From: Micromonospora carbonacea
Lineage (GTDB): Bacteria > Actinomycetota > Actinomycetes > Mycobacteriales > Micromonosporaceae
DNA length: 64,000 bases
Reading direction: 5' to 3'
Assembly (NCBI RefSeq): GCF_014205165.1
Contig: NZ_JACHMZ010000001.1
Coordinates: 1,462,001 to 1,526,000, forward strand
Below the pieces are notes generated by a model. The model saw only the letters and a program-made list of their open reading frames with translations, searched no databases and was not told the origin of the DNA. A program made the position numbers and the translations under genes. Of the stretch, positions 60,033 through 64,000 are shown piece after piece (the first letter of the stretch is position 1; every line of letters starts with the position of its first letter).

Positions 60033-63000
60033 CTAGTCGGTGGTTCCGGCGAGGCGGAGCAGGCCCGGGGCGTGGTTGCGGGCGGCGAACCCGCGCACCT
60101 CGGCCAGCACCTGCGCCGCGCCCGCCGGGTCCACCTCGCGCAGGGTGGGCACCGACAGCGCGGCGGCGAGCACGTGGTCGGTCAGGTCGCCCATCCGCCG
60201 GTACTGCTCGGCGGCCGAGCGGAACAGCTCGGCGGCGGCCCGGGCGTCGCCGGCCGACCCGGCCAGCGCGGCCTCCGCCGCCTGCCCGGCGGCCCGGGCC
60301 CAGGGCGTCATCCGGGGCGCGGAGGTCAGCAGCCGGCGCACCCGGCGGGCCGCGTCCCCGCCGAGCACCACGGCGACGTGGCCGATCGCCGGCACCCACT
60401 CGGCGAACGGGATCTCCCGGGTCCGCCGCCAGTCCTCGTCCAGCTCGGCGAGCAGCCGCAGCGCCTCGGCCCCGCGCCCCTGCACGGCACGGCACAGCGC
60501 GGCGTGGGCCAACGTGGACCGCAGCACCCGGTGGAAGCCGGACCGCCGCCCGGCGGCCACCGCCCGCTCCACCTGGTCCGGGTCGCCGCCGTCGGCCGGG
60601 GCCTCCGGGTCGCCGCGCAGCGTCCGCATCCAGCCGGACACCGCGACGATGTGCATGTCCCACTCGCCGGTCGGCCGGCGCGTCGACTCGGCCGCCAGGT
60701 CCGCCGCCGCACCCCAGTCCCCGGCGTAGTACGACCGGGCCCACTGGTCCTCGAAGCTCGCGGTGAGGCTGTGCTCGCCGCCGAGGTCCAGCGAGCGCTG
60801 CTCGTCCACCAGCCGCGCCGAGCCGGCCAGGTCGCCCTCCTCCTGCAACGCCCAGGCCAGGTTGTGCACCGCCCGCCGGCGGCTGGCCAGCCGCTCCACC
60901 CGGCAGTGCTCGGTGATCTCGACCAGCTCCGCGTACGCCTCCGGCACCCCCGACAGGTAGCGGGCCACCGCGAGCGTGATCCGGGCGCTCGCGCTGACCT
61001 CCCGCAGCTGGAGCCGCTCGGCGAGGCTCGCCGCGGTCCGGGCCGCCGCGCACGCCGGCTCGGTCTCCGCGTTGAGCATGTGCACCCGGGCCAGCTCCAG
61101 CAGGGCGCTCGCCTTCTCCTCGCTGTCGGGCAGGTCGGTGTAGATGCCGATGGCCCGGTCCAGGCAGCGCAGCGTCTCGGCCCGGTCCGCCCGCCGCCAC
61201 GCGGCGGTGGCCAGCAGCGTCCAGGCCCGCGCCGCCCCCGTCGGCTCGCCGGCCCCGGCCAGCTCGCCGGCCAGTCGGGCCAGCCGCTGCGCGCCGCCGT
61301 CGACGAGGAACGCGTCCCCGTCGCGGAACAGCGCCAGCTCGGCGTCGAACAGCTCCAGCATGGGCTCGGGCCCGCCGGGCAGGACCAGCGCCCGCCCCAT
61401 CAGCGTCGCGGCGGTGTCCAGCGCGTGCAACTCGTACGCCCGGCGGGCCGCCCGGTGCAGCGCGGCCCGCGCCGCCGGGGCGTAGGGCACGGTGTCCAGG
61501 CCGACGGTGCGGGCGATCTCGTGCGCCGCCCAGCGGTGGTTGGCCAGCACCTCGACCAGGTCCTGCTGCCGGCCGTCGGTGACCTGCTCCAGCCAGTCGG
61601 CGGTGCTCTGGTGGCGCGCCACCCGCTCGGTGCGGGGCAGCCGCTGATAGCACACGTCGCGCACCAGGACGTGCCGGAAGCGGTACTCGGGCTGGCCGGG
61701 CATCGTCGAGCTGGGCTGCTCGTAGACCAGGTCCCGGCGCTGCAACCGGCCCAGCGCCCGTTCCACCCACCGCACCGGGCGACCCAGCGCGGTGGCCACC
61801 GGCCCCGGCCAGAACTGCACGCCGACGACGGCGGCGGCCTGGAGCACCGCCCGGTCGGCCGGGTCGAGCAGGTCGAGCCGGTTGGCGATGACCGCCTGCA
61901 CCGTGCGCGGCATCTCCGGCGTACGGGCCGGGTCGGCCCGCCCGGCGGGGTCGACGAGCCCGCCGTCGAGCAGCATCCGCGCGTACTCCTGGGCGTAGAG
62001 CGGGTTGCCGTCGGCGAACTCGATCAGCGGCCCCCGGGACGCGGGCAGCAGCGCGGACTGCCCGAGCAGCAGCGCGTAGAGGGTGTCGATGTCGGAGTCG
62101 TGCATCGGCGGCACCGAGATCGACATCGCCCCGCTGATCGTGCCCGTCCAGGCCGGGTGCCGCTCCCGCAGCTCCGGCCGCGCCGTCGCCAGCACCAGCA
62201 GCGGCACGCCCCGGGCCGCCGCGCCGAGCTGCTCGACGAAGGCGAGCATCGCCTGGTCGGCCCAGTGCATGTCCTCGAACACCAGCACCGTCGGGCCTGC
62301 CTCGGCCAGGGCGAGCAGGAACCGCCGCCAGGACGTCTCGGTCTCGCCCGGGGTGAGCCGCTCGCCGGGCAGGCCGATGAGCGGGCCGAGCGGATCGGCC
62401 AGCCGCACCGCGTGCGGGTCGCCCAGCCTGGCCAACCGCTGCCGCAGCCGGTCGCCGAGCGCCGCCGGGTCGTCGACGTTCGCCACGCCGACCCAGCCCT
62501 TCACGATGTCGGCGAGCGCGGCGTACGTGACGTTCTCGCCGAACGGCGGGCACTGCCCGACCAGCCAGGTGATCGGCGGGCCGGGCAGGCTGGCGGCGTG
62601 CCGGGCCAGCTCCCGCAGCAGCCGGCTCTTGCCCACCCCCGCCGAGCCGAACACCGTGACGAGCTGCGAGGTGCGCTCGGTCACCGTGCGGTGCAGGGCG
62701 TTGACCAGCAGGCCGCGCTCGTGTTCCCGGTTGACCATCGGGGTCAGCTCGGCGGTGGTCAGGTCCCGCTGGGGCAGCGCCCGCACCGCCAGCCAGATCC
62801 GGCTGACCGCGGAGCGGCCCCGCAGCGTCACCGGCGGCCGGTCGGCGTACTCCATGTCGTGCCGGGTCGCCGCCCAGGTGCTCTCGTCGACGACCACGCC
62901 GCCCGACGGCGCGAGCGACTGCAACCGGGAGGCGGTGTTGACCACGTCCCCGGTGACGAAGCCCTGCCCGCCGTCGCGGGCGGCGGACAGGTCGACCAGC

Positions 63001-63335
63001 GCCTCGCCGGTGGCGATGCCGACCCGGAAGCCGAGCGGCGGGTGCGGCCCGGCCGGCTGGCGGGCCAGGTTGCGTTGCAGCTCCAGCCCCGCCCGGACGC
63101 AGCGCAGGGCGTCGTTGTCGGTGGCCACGGGCGCCCCGAACAGCGCCATCACCGCGTCGCCGATGAACTTCTCGACCACCCCGCCGTACTGGTGCACCAG
63201 CCGCCGTACGGTGGCGAAGTAAGCCTGCTGGAGGTTGCGGGCCTGCTCCGGGTCGGCCCGCTCCGCGTACGTCGTGAAGTCGACGATGTCGATGAACAGG
63301 ACGCTGACCTGCCGGCGGTCCTCCTGCACCACCAT
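60033..63335 (-). CDS. class III adenylate cyclase with AAA/NACHT-like ATPase and TPR region
   Basis: A large signalling protein, 1100 residues from this start. Residues ~8-175 are a class III cyclase: VLFIDIVDFTTYAERAD (metal Asp), VVEKFIGDAVMALFG (Lys that selects ATP, second metal Asp), GFVTGDVVNTASRLQ (Asp, Asn, Arg). All catalytic residues are present, so cAMP synthesis is likely. Residues ~200-520 are a P-loop ATPase (GSAGVGKSRLLRELAR, VLVFEDMHWADQAML). The rest is helical, TPR-like. The same frame stays open upstream and encodes two zinc ribbons without an ATG, GTG or TTG; see the adjoining feature. A stop codon lies before 63560. Confidence 0.9.
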   Translation of the reverse strand: MVVQEDRRQVSVLFIDIVDFTTYAERADPEQARNLQQAYFATVRRLVHQYGGVVEKFIGDAVMALFGAPVATDNDALRCVRAGLELQRNLARQPAGPHPPLGFRVGIATGEALVDLSAARDGGQGFVTGDVVNTASRLQSLAPSGGVVVDESTWAATRHDMEYADRPPVTLRGRSAVSRIWLAVRALPQRDLTTAELTPMVNREHERGLLVNALHRTVTERTSQLVTVFGSAGVGKSRLLRELARHAASLPGPPITWLVGQCPPFGENVTYAALADIVKGWVGVANVDDPAALGDRLRQRLARLGDPHAVRLADPLGPLIGLPGERLTPGETETSWRRFLLALAEAGPTVLVFEDMHWADQAMLAFVEQLGAAARGVPLLVLATARPELRERHPAWTGTISGAMSISVPPMHDSDIDTLYALLLGQSALLPASRGPLIEFADGNPLYAQEYARMLLDGGLVDPAGRADPARTPEMPRTVQAVIANRLDLLDPADRAVLQAAAVVGVQFWPGPVATALGRPVRWVERALGRLQRRDLVYEQPSSTMPGQPEYRFRHVLVRDVCYQRLPRTERVARHQSTADWLEQVTDGRQQDLVEVLANHRWAAHEIARTVGLDTVPYAPAARAALHRAARRAYELHALDTAATLMGRALVLPGGPEPMLELFDAELALFRDGDAFLVDGGAQRLARLAGELAGAGEPTGAARAWTLLATAAWRRADRAETLRCLDRAIGIYTDLPDSEEKASALLELARVHMLNAETEPACAAARTAASLAERLQLREVSASARITLAVARYLSGVPEAYAELVEITEHCRVERLASRRRAVHNLAWALQEEGDLAGSARLVDEQRSLDLGGEHSLTASFEDQWARSYYAGDWGAAADLAAESTRRPTGEWDMHIVAVSGWMRTLRGDPEAPADGGDPDQVERAVAAGRRSGFHRVLRSTLAHAALCRAVQGRGAEALRLLAELDEDWRRTREIPFAEWVPAIGHVAVVLGGDAARRVRRLLTSAPRMTPWARAAGQAAEAALAGSAGDARAAAELFRSAAEQYRRMGDLTDHVLAAALSVPTLREVDPAGAAQVLAEVRGFAARNHAPGLLRLAGTTD

Positions 63336-63500
63336 CGGCCGGTCCCGCAGCGGCTGCCCGCAGCTGGTGCAGAAGTTGGCCTCGACGTTGTTGGCGTGCC
63401 CGCAGGCGGCGCAGCCACGGGTCAGGGCCTGCCCGCACCCACCGCAGAAGCGGTCGTCCGGACCGGCTTCGCGTGAGCAGTGTCCACACTTGAGGTCGAT
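63336..63500 (-). other. in-frame double zinc ribbon upstream of the cyclase ATG
   Basis: In frame with the cyclase gene this stretch encodes KCGHC..FCGGCG and GCAACG..FCTSCGQ, a double zinc ribbon of the kind often found at the head of such cyclase-ATPase proteins. No ATG, GTG or TTG precedes it in frame. An ATC at 63498-63500 has GGAG six bases upstream, and a CTG lies at 63510-63512. The true start is probably one of these, giving about 1155 residues. Confidence 0.6.
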
Positions 63501-63635
63501 GGTCGGCTCCAGAGCGCGAGGTGGGCCCAGTATCGCGCCAGGCGGCAGAGTCGGCTACCCGATATGCAGGCGGATCGTACGCCCGACCGGGTCAGACTAA
63601 CCTTCCGCTCAGGACATGAACGCCAGGAGAGTGCC

Positions 63636-63881
63636 GTGCACGTACGACTGTCAGCCGCGTGGACGGACCCGCGAGGCACCCTGTGGGCCCCGGGCGACAC
63701 GGTCGACGTCGACGCCGTCACTCTCGCCGCATTGGAGGAGCAGGGCATGGTAGACACGCCGGACGGTCAGGGCACCGCCCCCGACCAGGGCAGCACGAAG
63801 ACCACGACGACCAAGCCGACCGACCCGTCGAAGATCGGCCCCGGCCCGAGCGCGCCGCCCGCGGACGAGCCGGGCAAGTGA
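63636..63881 (+). CDS. small hypothetical protein
   Basis: An 81-residue protein. The head (MHVRLSAAWTDPRGTLWAPGDTVDVDAVTLAALEEQGMVD in two parts) looks like a small beta fold followed by a short helix. The tail is a disordered KTTTTKPTDPSKIGPGPSAPP stretch. The GTG at 63636 has AGGAGA about six bases upstream; the longer frame runs back into the cyclase upstream region without support. It is divergent from the cyclase-ATPase gene and convergent to the gene at the window end. I do not recognise the family. Confidence 0.68.
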   Translation: MHVRLSAAWTDPRGTLWAPGDTVDVDAVTLAALEEQGMVDTPDGQGTAPDQGSTKTTTTKPTDPSKIGPGPSAPPADEPGK

Positions 63882-63886
63882 CCGGA

Positions 63887-63929
63887 CGCTGACGCCGGCC
63901 GTGCCCGCCAGGGGCGGTCGGCGTCAGCG
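63887..63929. terminator. hairpin overlapping the end of the last gene
   Basis: The arms CGCTGACGCCGGCC and GGTCGGCGTCAGCG pair with one G-T wobble. It separates the small plus-strand gene from the convergent partial gene and includes that gene's stop codon. Confidence 0.7.
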
Positions 63930-64000
63930 GTCGCTCATGCCGGCGCGGCGGCGCAGCGCCGCCACGTCGGTGACCACGATCCGGCGGCCCTCCGTGCGCA
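63924..64000 (-). CDS. C-terminal end of a regulator (Crp/Fnr-like), partial
   Basis: Only the last 24 residues are in the window (RTEGRRIVVTDVAALRRRAGMSDR, read in two parts as RTEGRRIVVTDVAAL and RRRAGMSDR). The G-R-R-I-V-V-T-D-x-x-x-L pattern is typical of the end of a winged helix-turn-helix, such as Crp/Fnr regulators. The start lies beyond 64000. The family call is tentative. Confidence 0.5.
   Translation of the reverse strand, partial: RTEGRRIVVTDVAALRRRAGMSDR

Noticed and set aside
59785..63489. A 1234-codon minus-strand frame overlapping the cyclase-ATPase
   Set aside because: It begins at GTG 63489 but is frame-shifted relative to the cyclase, zinc-ribbon and P-loop motifs, and its product is Arg/Ala/Gly-rich without domains.

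Overview
This window is chromosomal DNA from a high-GC actinobacterium, most likely Micromonospora or a close relative in the Micromonosporaceae. The basis is very high third-position GC, frequent GTG starts with AGGAG-type ribosome sites, the actinobacterial bc1-aa3 respiratory genes, a WhiJ-type XRE/DUF5753 + DUF397 module, DUF574 and DUF3043 proteins, and gene order. No rRNA, tRNA, CRISPR array, insertion-sequence transposase or prophage was seen. The window is gene-dense: about 58 coding regions, with only one gene-free stretch above 300 bases (59354-60032).

Layout. 50-4273: cobalamin lower-ligand genes on the minus strand (a CobU-CobT fusion, then cobS) and a DUF2314 protein. 4504-5504: a small protein and an M50 membrane protease. 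5571-14608: an accessory stretch with an aldo/keto reductase, a 1722-residue Pro/Ala-rich WG-repeat protein, and a divergent three-gene ABC exporter. 14622-20102: DUF3043, MurA, NadA, glycerate kinase and ErpA. 20103-24134: adenosine kinase, a WhiJ-type regulatory module and a TusA/cysteine desulfurase pair. 24304-33215: respiratory genes ctaC, ctaF, ctaE, qcrC, qcrA and qcrB with trpD, a receiver-like protein and a CtaG-type assembly protein. 33402-39780: DUF4142 secreted protein, stand-alone Lrp sensor domain, sugar nucleotidyltransferase, NUDIX, a RelA/SpoT homologue and a DEDDh exonuclease-UvrC fusion. 39852-44410: NYN protein, M48 protease and PimB mannosyltransferase. 44421-49608: GGDEF-EAL protein, DUF574 methyltransferase and a two-component system. 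49623-56832: FadD15-type acyl-CoA ligase, SRPBCC protein, ROK glucokinase, endonuclease-like protein, flavin monooxygenase and alpha/beta hydrolase. 56902-64000: trehalose-phosphate synthase, membrane protein, a large cyclase-ATPase, a small protein and the end of a regulator.

Much of the order (cobS/cobT, DUF3043, glycerate kinase, erpA, adoK, ctaC/ctaF, trpD, ctaE-qcrCAB, exonuclease-UvrC, pimB, fadD15, SRPBCC) matches, from memory, the Mycobacterium tuberculosis Rv2185c-Rv2208 region. This is an old actinobacterial core block. The aldo/keto reductase, WG giant, ABC exporter, WhiJ module and c-di-GMP/two-component genes look like lineage-specific inserts.

The most unusual features are non-coding or sequence-level. 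A 252-bp nested palindrome has 36-bp perfect inverted arms (59628-59879). A 54-bp REP-like element supplies the last 17 codons of an ABC ATPase (14556-14609). An identical 17-bp palindrome sits in two intergenic regions (25783 and 41864). A cyclase-ATPase has a clear double zinc ribbon upstream of any canonical start codon. An alpha/beta hydrolase has lost its nucleophilic serine. The CobU-CobT fusion has an altered CobT signature and a repetitive acidic tail.
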